Shown here in pieces: positions 46,201 through 60,300 of a stretch of 64,000 bases of DNA. The position numbers and the translations under genes are program-made. The notes beneath the pieces are model-generated. The model searched no databases, was not told the origin of the DNA, and worked only from the letters and a program-made list of their open reading frames with translations. Origin of the DNA: Diplolepis rosae (lineage: Eukaryota; Arthropoda; Insecta; Hymenoptera; Diplolepididae); assembly GCA_030998225.1 (NCBI GenBank), contig JAPYXD010000727.1, positions 620,001 through 684,000 of the forward strand, given 5' to 3'. Numbering within the stretch: position 1 is the stretch's first letter; each line of letters starts with the position of its first letter.

Positions 46201-49200
46201 ACTTATTATTATTTCATTCTCAGGCACATAGGTCTGGTCGTTAAGACCATTTGTCAATCCTGGCCGACACAAAACGAGTTAAAATTTAATTTTAGTTAAA
46301 ATAGGGTTAAACTGCAGGTTTGGGATGTTCGATTCTGATTCGATTCTTTGAAGATGGATCTTCACATCGATTCTCTACTACAGTTGATTCTTTTCTCCGA
46401 CGATCAAGGTGTTGATTTTTTTTTTTTTAACTGAAATAAAGTAGAGGAAAGATCGTAAAAACGTAAAAGCACACTCTCTTAAATAGTATATAGCATATAT
46501 GTGTGCAGTCCACCAATCAGTGTTCTCCATTCTATTAAAATTGAGAACTCTGATTGGTCGATCACTTCGTGTGTTTCCTGCATTGGTAAAAAAAAAGAAG
46601 TGGGTTCTCACTCAAAGACTCACTCAAGTTCAAGTGACCTATTTTTAATTGCTTCTTGCTAATTTCAAGTTTTCAACTCATTTTAACTGTTGATTCCTCA
46701 AATTTCAAACTGTACTTTTTTATATTAAACAAAATGACGTCTCTTTCTGTTTGTTTTTGATAGTAAAAGTTATTGTTTTCAAAGAAAATGTTGTACTATG
46801 GAATTCGAAAAAAGCAAAAAGACTGCATCCATAGGGACATGATTTTACCTAAGAATTGTATTTCGGATCCAATATGGAAAAATATACAAAAAGATTTGTT
46901 CAAAATGTATTACATCATATTGAATAGATTTTTAAAATCACGTAGTTGTGCGAAAATTATGAATCTAAATGAATTTGAATTATGAAATTATGAATTATCA
47001 CAATTTTTGCACAATCACATGGTTTTTGAAATCTTTTCAATATGTGATTCAAAATATAATTCTTAGGCAGTCTTTTTTGCTTTTTTTTCAGAATTTTATA
47101 ATACAACGTTTTGTATATAAAAATAACTTTCAATCTAAAAGTGACAAAGCAATTTTGGTTTTTTTCTTCGTTTTACAATTGAAGTTTTGTAGTAAATTTT
47201 TCCGATGACTTTATGCCTTGAAAAAAACAATTGATGTCTTAAATTAACTTTTTGTATGTGTCTCAAAAATATCGATTCTTTCTAAGTTAATATTTTGACG
47301 AATTGATTCACGTCAATTTGATCTTGGATTAACTCAAGAATCGATTCTTTCTAAAGAATAGAACATCCCTACTACAGTTTAGGTACCGCACTGCGAAGTT
47401 TGTTATAGTTGAGGAAGGTCATGGCAGCCAATCTAGGGAAAATTACACATCTACTAATGGCGCGAAATTCAAAGTTCAAATTAAAAAAACTAAATAATGA
47501 AGTAATGTTAAACAAATTTGATTAATTTACGATAAATACTTCTCAAAGCGAGAATAAATAAAACAAATAAAATTTATTTGCCTACACCCAAAGATGAAAT
47601 AAATTATTATTGAAATGAATTGAAAATTATTTCATTATATAATTTTTTTTAATTCGAACTTTTAATTTCCCGTCATTCTTAAATATGTAATTTTTTCTAA
47701 GTTGGCTACCTTGCTTGTCGTGATACGCAGACAACTTCGTAGTACGGTAACTAAACTGCAGTTTAACCCAAAAAAATAGATAAGAAAGAAGCGATATAAA
47801 TAAAACAGAACACCAAAAAATTCATAGTCAATCTGTAAAAACTTGAAAAATGGAGAGCTGGCAAAGTTGTCCTATTACAAGTCTAGAAGCAGTGAGCTTA
47901 TAATTATAATACCGCTTTCTAGTTTGACGCAAGTATCCTGTCTGCGCCAAGATCTTTCAGCTAGCTCACGCGTTTTTACACGCACGTTTCCTGTAGCCCA
48001 ATTCAAAATGGGGTGAACGGTGGTTGATTTGTCTTTCCACATTTCTGTGATTTCGTATTTTATCTCGCCATACGTCTAGATCTTGCTTGCATAGCTCAGC
48101 TGGATGTTCTTGTAAAGCAGAACGGCGATATATATGATTTTAAGATGCTAATCATGTTAGTCTCACAGAAAAATGTCCAGACGATCGCGTCTGGATAGTC
48201 CTGCCCCAGTACAAGAGTACATTCTCAAGAACTGGTACTGGGACGTATCTGTAATAAAACTACCAATCTTGTAGCAGTCCCAGGTTTAAGTTTATTTGTT
48301 TGTGAATAATCCTATACACATTATTGTGTTTGCGTGTGTACTTTCTCTCAGCCAAGATTCTGCAGCTATCAATGATGTGTTCGATGGTTTCATTGGAAAA
48401 TCCACATAATCGACACTTCTCAACGTTATAACGAAGGATGTAGTTCCTATTGCTAATTTAGATCAGCCAGACCTAGGGGTTTATAGTTATTATCCACTTT
48501 ACAGATGTTATTGTAGAGAGGGACATCGGTCAAAGCTTGATCCTTATGTCTCAATTGCACCTCAACCACTCCTCTCTCTAAATGTGGTGTTCGTCAATTA
48601 TCCTGCCCGAATTTCATCCCAATGTCATTAGAAAACGTTCAAAAAATTAGGTAAGTAGAAGGAGGTGGGAGAGGGGCGGCAATTTTGTAGCTGCCTAGGG
48701 CGGCGAATCGTCCTAATCCGCCCCTGGCCTTGATCTTGTTTGCTGAATTGAGACAAGTTATCAAAGTTAAGGACAAGCATTCAGAGGAGGAAATCAAAAT
48801 ACTCTCTTTCATTGCACATAGAAGGAGACCCTTCAGCTGCTATCTAAGTGTGGTTTTCGAAACTTATCCAGCCCGAATTTCATATTGATGTGATTGGGAA
48901 ACCTCAGATTGGTATCAAGTATATTCTGCAGTTTTGTTTTAAAGCTGGCATACAACTTCAAGTCATCCATGCAAAGAAGGTCAGTGAGTTGGTAGCCATC
49001 CATATCCTTTCCTACATTGAACCCATAGGACGTGTTACTGAGTATCCTACTCAACCACTCGTAATGTACAAGAATCTGGTCACCCTCAGCTACCCACGAT
49101 CAGAATACTTAATCTTAATGCCCCAGAAGGACATTGCGTGTCCAAGAAATTAGATGTTTTTTCGCTTGAAACACAGTGATCCGTAGGTTTCGGCAACAAC

Positions 49201-52200
49201 CATTTTGCTTTTCCGTGAAAATTATATACTTATGATACTTACTCATAATTATTACACATTATTATTATTATTATTATTGTTATTATTTACAATTATATTA
49301 TCAGGTGTACAAATAAGTTTCCGCCGTTTGACAAAAGTTGGCGTCACCAGTAAGTTTTGGTTGAAATTGACAGATGCAAATGTCACTGTCGTAAGGTTGG
49401 ACATCTGTCAACAATATAACCTTGAAATATTAGTAAATTTTTTCAGTATAATATATTCATTTGTGTGCGAAAATGTCGAGTTTTGAGCCGAATAAGCGTG
49501 ATTTGCGGGAACTTTTGATTTACTTCTTAAATTTGAAGAAATCTGCAGCTGAGGCGCATCGATTGCTTGTAGAAACATATGGTGAAGCTGCCTTAAGTGA
49601 GAGAAGTTTTGAGTGGTTTCAAAAGTTTAAGAACGGTGAATTTGACATCGAAGACAATAAACGTAGCGGTAGGCCGAAAGTGTACGAAGACGCGAAATTG
49701 GAAGCATTATTGGATCAAGATTCGTGCCAAACGCAAAAAGAACAATACGATGGACAATACTTCGAATAAAATATAAGGTTCCGTTCTTTCACAATAAATG
49801 CCGAATTTTTGATAAAAAACGGCGGGAACTTATTTGTGCACCTGATATATACGTGTAACTTTTAATAGTTTCAAATTACCTTTAAAAGGTGGAAGCCAGT
49901 TGGATGGTTCTGTGTATGGTTTAAATTGATAATACAAAGTCCAAAAAGTAGCATTTGATGTGACAAAATATGATCCCATGTCCGTTATAGCTCTGTATTC
50001 AGGTATTTCTTGAAATTCGGGTGTTTGATTAAATGCGTGCCAGGACATTGGAAGTTTTTGTTCAAAACACATTAAACCCTGATTAGGATCAAATATAAAT
50101 TTTGTTTTCGCTTCTCTATAGCGACTTTCTGCTTGCAGAGCTGTTTGGCTTATATCCATCAATTTCGTGTGAATCAATCGTATTGTATTCTCAAGCTTAG
50201 CTCTAATTTCAAAATATTCATAAAATTCATTAATTTTGATATATACCTGTTGCATTTTATCAAGGGCGTATTGCACGGAGGGTAATTTTTTTAATTCCCT
50301 TAATTCAGATATTATTTCGTCAACGACATCCTTTAACTCTTTCCCAAACGGCACAAATGTAAAATATCGTTCTTGTACAAATTGAATCACTAAGGTTGAA
50401 TACTTCTGTATGTTAGTTATGATGTCGTTTGCTTTTATATCCCTATAGAATTTGTCTATGTCTTGTGTAAAATTTGTAAATCTGTCGAAATACGGAGATG
50501 TAATGAGTTCGTTTCTACGATCATACAAAAAATCCACTATCTCTTTGCTTGCTTTCCATATGACAGTTTCTAGATAATGAATCACACGAATAAACATTGG
50601 TTCTAGTAACTTCAGAAATTTATGCCACTGTTGTGAGATAGAATAAGAGATTCTATTCCAGAGATTTTCGATATATTTTATAAAAGAAACATGAAGATCT
50701 TTTATGAACATATCGTATTTTTCGATGAGTTTTTCCACAATATGAGCTATTTGTGTAATTGAGTCTCCTTTTAAAACTGCACTAATAATTTCTGACAATT
50801 TTTGGTAGGCGCTTTTAATTGCTTCTATTATCCAAATCAAAGAATTACGAAGGGCCTCCCCGGATTCACCCATGATCTCCCAAATTTCATTTAAAACGTT
50901 TGGCAATGATTGAATATGACTCCTTAAAGAAAGTTCATCTATGATATAAATTCCAAGAGCCACAATATCTTTTACATAAAAGTCGTTTGCATTATAAGAA
51001 TTATTTAAGTATACTTTTAGTTCTTGAAAATCCTGTTCAACAATCTTCAATTCACTGAAAACATAACAAATTTCAAAAATGATTATCGTTTTTATACTGT
51101 TAATAGCTTTATTTAATGTTAAATATCGTTTATATAAAAAAGATAAAACTTTGATAAATTATAAATTCTATAAAATTAGTTATCATTTACAGCCGTAAAG
51201 CAGTGCCACTAGGAGATATAAAGAGGTCTTCCCGTGGAGAAAGAGATATCGGACGCCTGTGTAGCTCAGTTGGTTAATTAGCGCAATCGACCGGCAATCG
51301 AAATGTGACGGCAATATACGTTTTAATAAGTTTGTCCTCTTTGCTCTTATAGCCTATTCTGCAATCCACTCGTGACCACCCCATATATCGAATAAATTGA
51401 ATAAATATTCAATTCAAATTCAATTGATTCTTATTGTGAAAACGGTATTACATGGGCAACGAATAACTACATGGCCTATTTTTATATTATATAAATTATA
51501 TTATATTATATATAAATAAAAGAATAAAATATTTAAAGAATTTGAAAATCTTTCTGTGGAAAAAAAGACCCTTTGGACTGCACTGGGATTCGAGCCCAGG
51601 TCTTTCGATTGCCGGTCGACTGCTCTAAACACTGAGCTACACAGGCGTACGACATCTCCTTCTCCTCCTCCGATAATGTAGGCAGTGACAAAAATTTCAA
51701 ACTCAACTAATTAATCTAAAAGAATATAAACTTATAAATAGACATTTAAACAATACTTACTTCCAATCGTTCAAAAACTCATCTAATTCATCTTGAGCAT
51801 CATCCCAAACTTGAGATATAACGTTGACGGTTTCGGATCTTAAAGTATGTCTCCAATAATCTATATCGCTACTCATTTGATCATATATATTAGTTATGGT
51901 GGTTTTAAAAAACCGCTGAAATTTTTTTTAATCATTTAAACATATATTATTTTATTTAAAGATATAATATCTCTTGTAGGTAAATGAGTTAGAAATTTAC
52001 AAATAAAAAACAATAAATCTTACTATTATGTCTGCTTTCAGTTCAGGTCTCCATTTTGAAGTTGAAGTAATTAGTCTAGAGTGATTTAACCGTAAATAGA
52101 AAGTAATGTCTGAGATGGTTAGATCTTCATCGTAAGTTCTCCAAACGTCGAATACTGCATTTCTTGCATCAGGTATATTTCCATACATTCTTAAGCTTTC

Positions 52201-55200
52201 GACAGCATCTTGAAAAAATAAACATGATCAAAATGTTCAGGATACATAATTCCATGTTAGTAGCATTTCTAGTTGCCAACGTTAAATATGTATTAAAATG
52301 ACAATATAATTAGTATATTTACGCTTACCAGGCGTATAATTAACCATCATCCATGTGAGCTTGTCATCAAAATTAAAAAAGAATGCTCCAGTTGAATTGA
52401 TATTAGGTGAGTTAATTACACTTCCATTTATGATGCAATTCAAATAAGAACCATAGTAAGTGGTCTTGAGATACTTAATATTTATGCGTTTTGGGTGATC
52501 ATGATCTGTATTTTCTCGATGCACTTCGATTTCATTTTTACTTATATCAATACGACCTAATAGCTGTCCTGTTTCCCTTTCTGAGTTTCCGCGTCGGTAA
52601 ACTACATTATTTTTAGTTTGAAGCAAAATTCCCGAGCGTTGATGTATAAATCCGTCTAAATTAAGATGGAAATTTATTCCAACATGATTACCTGAGATCG
52701 AGTAAGTATATTTGCGATCAAGTGGTACGTGACTTTCATCTCTTATTGTAGCCGAAACATTCAAAAGTTTTTGTTTGTCTGATGAATAATCGACGATAAA
52801 TGCTGCATTAAATAAATCTCTATGATCCCTATTAATAACCTGACCCGTAAATGTGACATCTTTCTGAAAACTAGGATGCTTCAAACTTAAAATTGCCCAT
52901 TGTTGGAATATTTTGTTATTGGAGGATATATTTTTCCACTGGAAAGACGATCCAAGTGTTCGAGGACTTGTTTGATCACGATTCCAAGTGAGGTATGCCT
53001 CGGAATCTAATTCATAATTCATTATTGTATACGAGCCATTAAGAGTAAAATTCTTTTTCGGATAAAGCAAATCTAACACTAAAAATTGATTTTCAACATC
53101 TTCAGTGGTCTTATTGAGAATATTGATATGATATGATGCCCATGCATCTTCGGCTAAACTGAGCCATGTACTTTGATCAAATTCACCAGGTAAAATTTTG
53201 TAATCTGTGCGAAACTGAACAGTTCGATTAAAATGTTCGGCTTTCAAATATACTTCTTGACCATCGTGGGTTGTAAGTACTTTAGATTCACCAACTAAAT
53301 TGAATGCTGAACTGTTATCAAGTCGGTATATATTTACTTTCTTAAATTCAACGGTCGGATAATTAGTGCCTTCATTACCACCACTGTATTCAAATTGATT
53401 TACGTAAAAAATGCCGATAGGTTTCAAAATATTTTCTATAGTGATTTTGATTTCATCTTTTTCAAAACCTGCTCTTGATTCACTCTTAGATTTATACTGC
53501 CCGTTCAAAATTTCTCGATTATTGTAAACCAAATTGGAGTAACCATTGGTGATCTGAGGCTGTTTCTTATAGCCATACGTGATATGACCTATGTGCCTCG
53601 TGCTCAATGGAACTTCCAAGTGTAAATGACCATCTAGAGTGGAATCTAATCTTTCGCTATGATATGTATAATCCGAGTCCAATAATGCTGTATTATTTGG
53701 CCAAAATGCCTTTAGCAGTCGTTTATTTTGTTTTCTGTGGAAAAATGATAAAATCATCTTTTAATAAATACCAAATCTACTTTCAAAAGTAAACTTAAAA
53801 ATTTGAATCAGCGAAACTCACCGAATAGCCATTGATTTTTAGTGAGTTTTGCTAATTTAGATTTATAGAGTATGTACATGATAGTATTCGTATGTGTAAT
53901 GAGAACATATTTCTGTAACTTATTATTAAGTTTAAGATTAGTATTTTTACTTACAAGGTTGTTAATACTACGAAATCGCATCCAAGATAAGGAAATATTG
54001 GTAGTGGAGTTGTTATATTAATTGTACCGTTTACATTTACAAGACTTGTATACGTAATACGAGTGGATCCAATTTGTTTGTGTGCTGGAAAATGTAAATC
54101 AGCGCCAATTACCCTATGAATTTCATGCGTAGCATCATACGAGAAGAGAAAAATAATGGTTTCTTCCTGCAGATATTTTGGGGTATAAAGCGAATACTTA
54201 AACTCCATTATTTTGTTATCAAATGTTGCAATTAGTACGTTATTTAATGTTTGAGAAGGTGAGTTCCCCCATGTCAAGCGAAGATGTCCATCAATATTAT
54301 GAGCAGCCATTTTTAACTGTATTTAACAAAATTTTAAATGTTGATAAAAGCATTATAGAGAGAATTTATATACATTAAGAATAGGTTAATCAAATACAAA
54401 CCGATCCATCAGAGGCGTAGTTAGTTTTCGCTTTTAAAGCATTGTAACCAATGACATAAGTTGCATCTTGAACTCCTCTATTGGCGTGATAGCTAACCAA
54501 AATCCTATGATCGTCATTATCGGGTGGAGGTAGTCGAACGCTTACAATAATATCAATATTTTCTTCGTCAAGGATGCCAATAGTAGTGTTCGTAGCCAGC
54601 ATCCACTGTTCTTGGTCGATGTTGATGTCAAAACCAACGTTAATATTCTTAAATGCTCTTTTGGGATTTTTGAAAAATAACTGTACGTCAATATCTTTAA
54701 TATTGATGTCGTCAGTATGATGATTAGCTGAAATTTTACCAAACATATCAGTTAAATAAGACAGTTTCCACTCTAGTAAAACAAGACTTGTATCACGATT
54801 TAGATGGTGATTTAAACGAATATATCCGCCATCATCGGAAAATAACAAATTTCCATCAATTCTAATGATTTCAAGATCCTTCCATGGCGTCCTAGCGTAA
54901 ATATAGATAGTTGCATTACCATTCACCTGTACATTCATAAATGTGTCCAATTGATAATTATCATATATGCCTACACTATTTAGAGAATAGATCTCTGAGT
55001 GGAAATTCCAATTCAATGAATTAATGCAATTCATGCTAAGGTTTCCATTAAAAGCATGACTTTTCACTTGGACACTTATTCCATAATTTTCTCTTTTCAA
55101 ATTCAAGGTATATGTATTGAAATCCGATTTATTACTTTTAGGTTCTGCGGTTATTTCAACTAGTAATAGTTTATCGTTCTTAATTGTGATGAAACTTAAT

Positions 55201-57291
55201 ATCTCATAGATTTCGGAAGTTTGTGTACTTTTTAAATCGCCGTGGAGTTTGTAGTAATTATCACTAACTTGAATTAGATCACCTTCAAATTGTAAATGGT
55301 ACATCCCTAAAGGACTCTGCAAATCACTTTTCACAGTATTATTTTTCATTTCACCAAAAAATTTATACTCGTTATTTAATTTATGCTTGAAAAAGATATT
55401 TAACTTTGAGGAGGCGTCTCTCTTCATTGTGTTATTATATAAAAGTTCAATCTGCACATTCTTTATTGCTTCTATCCAAGTTTCAAGAGCAATCGAAGCT
55501 TTTAAGAAATGTTCATCTTCTACATGCCAGGTAGCTATGAAATTTGTCTGCAAAAAATTGTATAATTACTCGATACTATAATGCTATAATACCGTAATTA
55601 TTTACAGTACTTTTAATATTATATACAAGAAGTGCTCCTGTACTTACAGATTTTTTAGTAGAGGTATCGACAATAAAACCAAATTCAATAAGCTTTTCTT
55701 TGTCTGTAAAATCTTTCTTCGCAATTATTTTCGTTTTGGGAACTGTGAGTACTGAACTTTTAACATCAGCGTATACAATCACATCTAAAAAGCTCTCTTC
55801 CACCTGCAATAGAAAAAATAATGGTATTTTCAATTTAGAAAAAAAACTTGAATAAAAGTAAAATTTGTTTTGTTCAAATGGAGTTGACATTCTATAACTG
55901 AAACATCTACTTTATAATTTAGCTCACCTCTATTGAACCAGAAAGATTTACAAGACAGTCTTCAGCTTTTATAGATACAGTTGCTTTATAATCATTTTCA
56001 TCTATTTCCAGAACTGTTATTGTATCAACATACTTCAAAAATGTTAACGGTGTTTCAACATTCAATTGTAACGAATGTATTTTTAAGGCGTCGATTTCAC
56101 TTTTTTGATTGGTATAATTTAACCAAAATCCAGACTGTATAAAAATTTTATTTTCAATTAATTTACTAAATTGAGAAATTCATTATTTTTCATCCATTTC
56201 TTATAATTTGAATTTACCTCGATCCATGAACTAGAATTATATACATTCATCTCCATTTGAACCAAGACCTTAGAATCTTGTATTTTAAATGTGTAAATGG
56301 AGTTGATTTCGGAAGCACATTTAAAGGGTGTTTCTAGATTCAATTCATTTTTTATATTAAAAATATCTTCCATGAAGAAAGTGTCATCTATGGTTATACG
56401 ACCTTGTGGTAATTGAAAGATATTTAAAATATTATATTTGAAGCCCTCCTTATCAATATCCAATGTACCAGTGATAGGCCCTAATATTACTGCATTCAAC
56501 TGGAAGAGAAATATTTGCATTTAGTGATATTTTCATTATTTATAAAAAAAATCTGCCCACTTTGCAGGCACATTCTTATAGCGCACTTCGCTCTCCGCGC
56601 TCGATCTAAATTTATTTTTTATTTCAAAAGGAAAAGGAAATTCAATTTACTTGAGGCTCTATTGGTAGAGATTTGTGAGCACTATCAGAAACCGGTATTG
56701 CGTTTTTGGATTTTTCAAAAAGTTTTTATCATAAACACCAAAAATGCTCTTATTAAGGTAGAACGAGCAGGGTACCGGGTGGGGATAGACCGCTGCGGGC
56801 GTGCGGTAAAGAGGTGAGGTTGATCACGTGACCCCAGCTGTACGTATAGCAACCAAAGCCAGCTAATATTTCTAAAAAGCTGACCTTTTTTTTTAAATAG
56901 CTTTTTAATAAGTCGGCGACTACGATCTTTTTTAAATTTCTTTGTTAAGGTCTTAGCTTTAAATTAAATAGTTTTTTTTTAATTTTCATCGTCAAATTTG
57001 GGCGAAAATTATTAAAACATTTAATCTATTCACCACTTTGCCATAAGACCAATGTTTAATATAATGACTTTTGAAGTCGATTATTTGTTTAAACAATCGG
57101 TCAACCCCCCTCAAATTTTCAGAATTTTTTTAGTCGTATTTGAAGTTCACATAAAATAAAAATCAAGTCTTTTGTTCAAAGATGCTACCGTGCTCGTACT
57201 ACCTTAATAAACTTCTCCTTACTTTTTCGGCTCTGATGAAGTATGCCAAAGCTGAATTCAATCCGATAATTCTATCGAGAGTTATCGGTTA

Positions 57292-57361
<70 letters not shown>

Positions 57362-60300
57362 GCAAACAAACAGACAAACATTTTCGTAAAAGCCGTTTTT
57401 TCAGACTCAGGGGATCTCAAAACGTAAAGATTCGATACAAACCCAAATATTCCATTACATCCCTCTGACTACCATAGTTTCCTCCATCCCTTAAAACTTA
57501 CTTTCAGCCATTATTTTCAGCTTTGCCCCGCTAGTTACATCACAGCAATTAGCGGAAGGTAATGGCAAATACCGCCGATGTGAGCAACCAACTTTTGCCG
57601 ACAAAATGAAGTTCTCTGTTTTTCAACAAAAATAAAACTCAAAACTATGTGGGAAGCTACATTGGGAACCATATAAGAAGCTATATTGTAATTTGGGCCC
57701 AGATCATATATATGTACACTACCGTCGGAAATTGTGCGTACGGTGCTTGTGAGCGCTATTAAAAATCACTGCTGACTTTGAATCACGATATCTCGGTGAA
57801 AAAAAGAGATAGGGCATTCTTAAAAAAACAGCTGAAAAGCTTATGAAATTCCACGTCTAGTAATGCTCAACAAATATTTTTTTGACCTTCTGAAAATAAT
57901 ACAGCACGTGAGGAGTTAAAAAAAAAATTCAAGATTTTCTCAAATTTTCTACCTCAACTTCAACTTTTTGCATGACCTAGGACAAATTTTTCCAAAATCT
58001 GAAAATTATACGACATAGAGTCTAAAATCTCATCTTTAATTTAAGCCAAGAAAACTTCAAAAATATTCATGGGTACCCGAGATACGATTAAAAATGTTCA
58101 ATCGTATCTGAGTTGAATTTTAATCGACGATCACGGTTCTCGGTCGGTTTGTTGCTCGCCTCCTTCGTTGAGGCAGGACCGAATAGGCCACGCACACATT
58201 CTAAGTTGATATTTACAATGAAAATTAAAATTCTTATTAATGTTCTTGTTTATAAGAATTTTAAGAAATAAAAAATGTTAACATATCATTTTCTATTCGT
58301 TAATATGGGGATAATATTGGATTTAAATAATTTTTAATAATCACAAATAAGAATAAATATTTTTTTTTAATTTAGAATAATTAGAAATAAAAATTACTTA
58401 CGAACAGAAACAAAAATAAATATAAGAGGGCTCCACTTAAGCGCCACCTTTGTGCGTGGCCATTTCGGTCCTGCCTCAACGAAGGAGGCGAGCAACAAAC
58501 CGACCGAGAACCATGATCGTCGATTAAAATTCAACTCAGATACGATTGAGCATTTTTAATCGTATCTCGGGTACCCATGAATATTTTTGAAGCTTTCTTG
58601 GCTTAAATCAAAGATAAGATTTTAGACTCTATGTCGTATAATTTTCAGATTTTGGAAAAATTTTTCCTAGGTCATGCAAAAAGTTGAAGTTGAGGTAGAG
58701 AATTTGAGAAAATCTTGAATTTTTTTTTTTAACTCCTCACGTGCTGTATTATTTTCAGAAGGTCAAAAAAATATTTGTTGAGCATTACTAGACGTGGAAT
58801 TTCATAAGCTTTTCAGCTGTTTTTTTAAGAATGCCCTATCTCTTTTTTACCGAGATATCGTGGTTCAAAGTCAGCAGTGATTTTTAATAGCGCTCACAAG
58901 CACCGTGCGCACAATTTCCGACGTTAGTGTAAGTGGTTTCTCGTGTGGTTTTTTTTTCTATGCCCAATGTTTTTATTAAATGAATGGTTTGAAATTGTAA
59001 AATGTCAAAATTTTGAACGTTAAAATTGTATCTCAAGTGATAGATCATTTATAATGTATAATACATCATTTACACAATATAATAAGACTCGCTCAGGATA
59101 GGAAAGGATGGAGAACTGTAGCAAACCAGTCCCAGAAAAGTCCCAACTATAACAACAACAATTTAATACAAGCAATCTATGTCCACTAGACATGTTTTAT
59201 TACCTCCATTTCACCTCTCCAATAGAAATTGTTTTCGTCATCTTCTTCTATTTCTTCATTTTCATTTGTAGACTGGCTGAAATTAGTCGCAACTTCAGAA
59301 TTAATTTTAATCTCGGTTCCTGATGGGATGTGTAAAGGAGGTTGCTTTGGACCACCTTTGGCTTTTAAGCCTATTTTCAAATCTACCAATCTTAAAGAAA
59401 ATTCCGTGTCGACGTCCAAATATCCATCTGATTCCGTGTTTGTTACAGCAAGTTTGGCAATTACTCCAATTTCGTGCAGACCATGAATGGGTGTAAAAAG
59501 AATGTAAGTATAATGGAAATCAGTGATATTCTGATAGTACCAAACACCCTGAAATCCAGCAGTAATATTGTTGTATGCCACACGAAAATCCGCTTCCTGT
59601 TTATTAAGTTTAGCAACAAATAATGCTTTCTCAAGAGCTTCAATAGGTGTAGCAAGCAATAATTTTAAATTAAAGTCATATGAGCTAGTAAGTATTTGGC
59701 AGATAGCTTCAAAACCGACTGGTCCAGCTGGGCTTATAACCTCTGCTACAACATGTCTGTTTTTTTCGGAAAGCCCAAATCTTCCTTGCACGTATGCATA
59801 CCGCTCAATTGGAGTCGTTATATTGAATTCAATCTAAAAAACAATTTATCAAACATGCATATTTAGACGATTTATATTTGTATAACTTATAAAGAAGTTA
59901 CCATAGATTCTTTGAACTGAGCCAAATTTCCGATCATTTGTGCCGCATATTTTCGTTTGTCCATTTCAATGTTGGCTGCTCCAAGGAATCTCCAATTGGG
60001 CATTGTACTCAGAAGACATTTCATTTCTCCTTTTCTATAACTGGCGAGCGGCGAAACAAGAAGTAAATTTCCCGTAAGATTAAAAGTGTCATCTGACGCA
60101 GTCTGTAGTTGCCAGATGCTTCTAACATCTATGGTTTTGTCAGGGTGATACTTGACCACTAACTGGGAATCTGATTCGCGTGCAAATAATTGTTTATGCG
60201 TCAAATTTGCTGTAACCCATTTAATAGAATGAACTGTACTTGATAATCGACAGTTAGCATTCCACTCTAATACCTCGGAGTGTTCCTTGGCGTCGGCGTC

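Noticed and set aside
46378..46611. 77-codon open frame
   Set aside because: Inside the inner TIR element; low complexity, no homology recognised.
48085..48130. tRNA-like text CATAGCTCAGCTGGATG
   Set aside because: Box A-like only; no box B or stems. Lies beside the LINE remnant.
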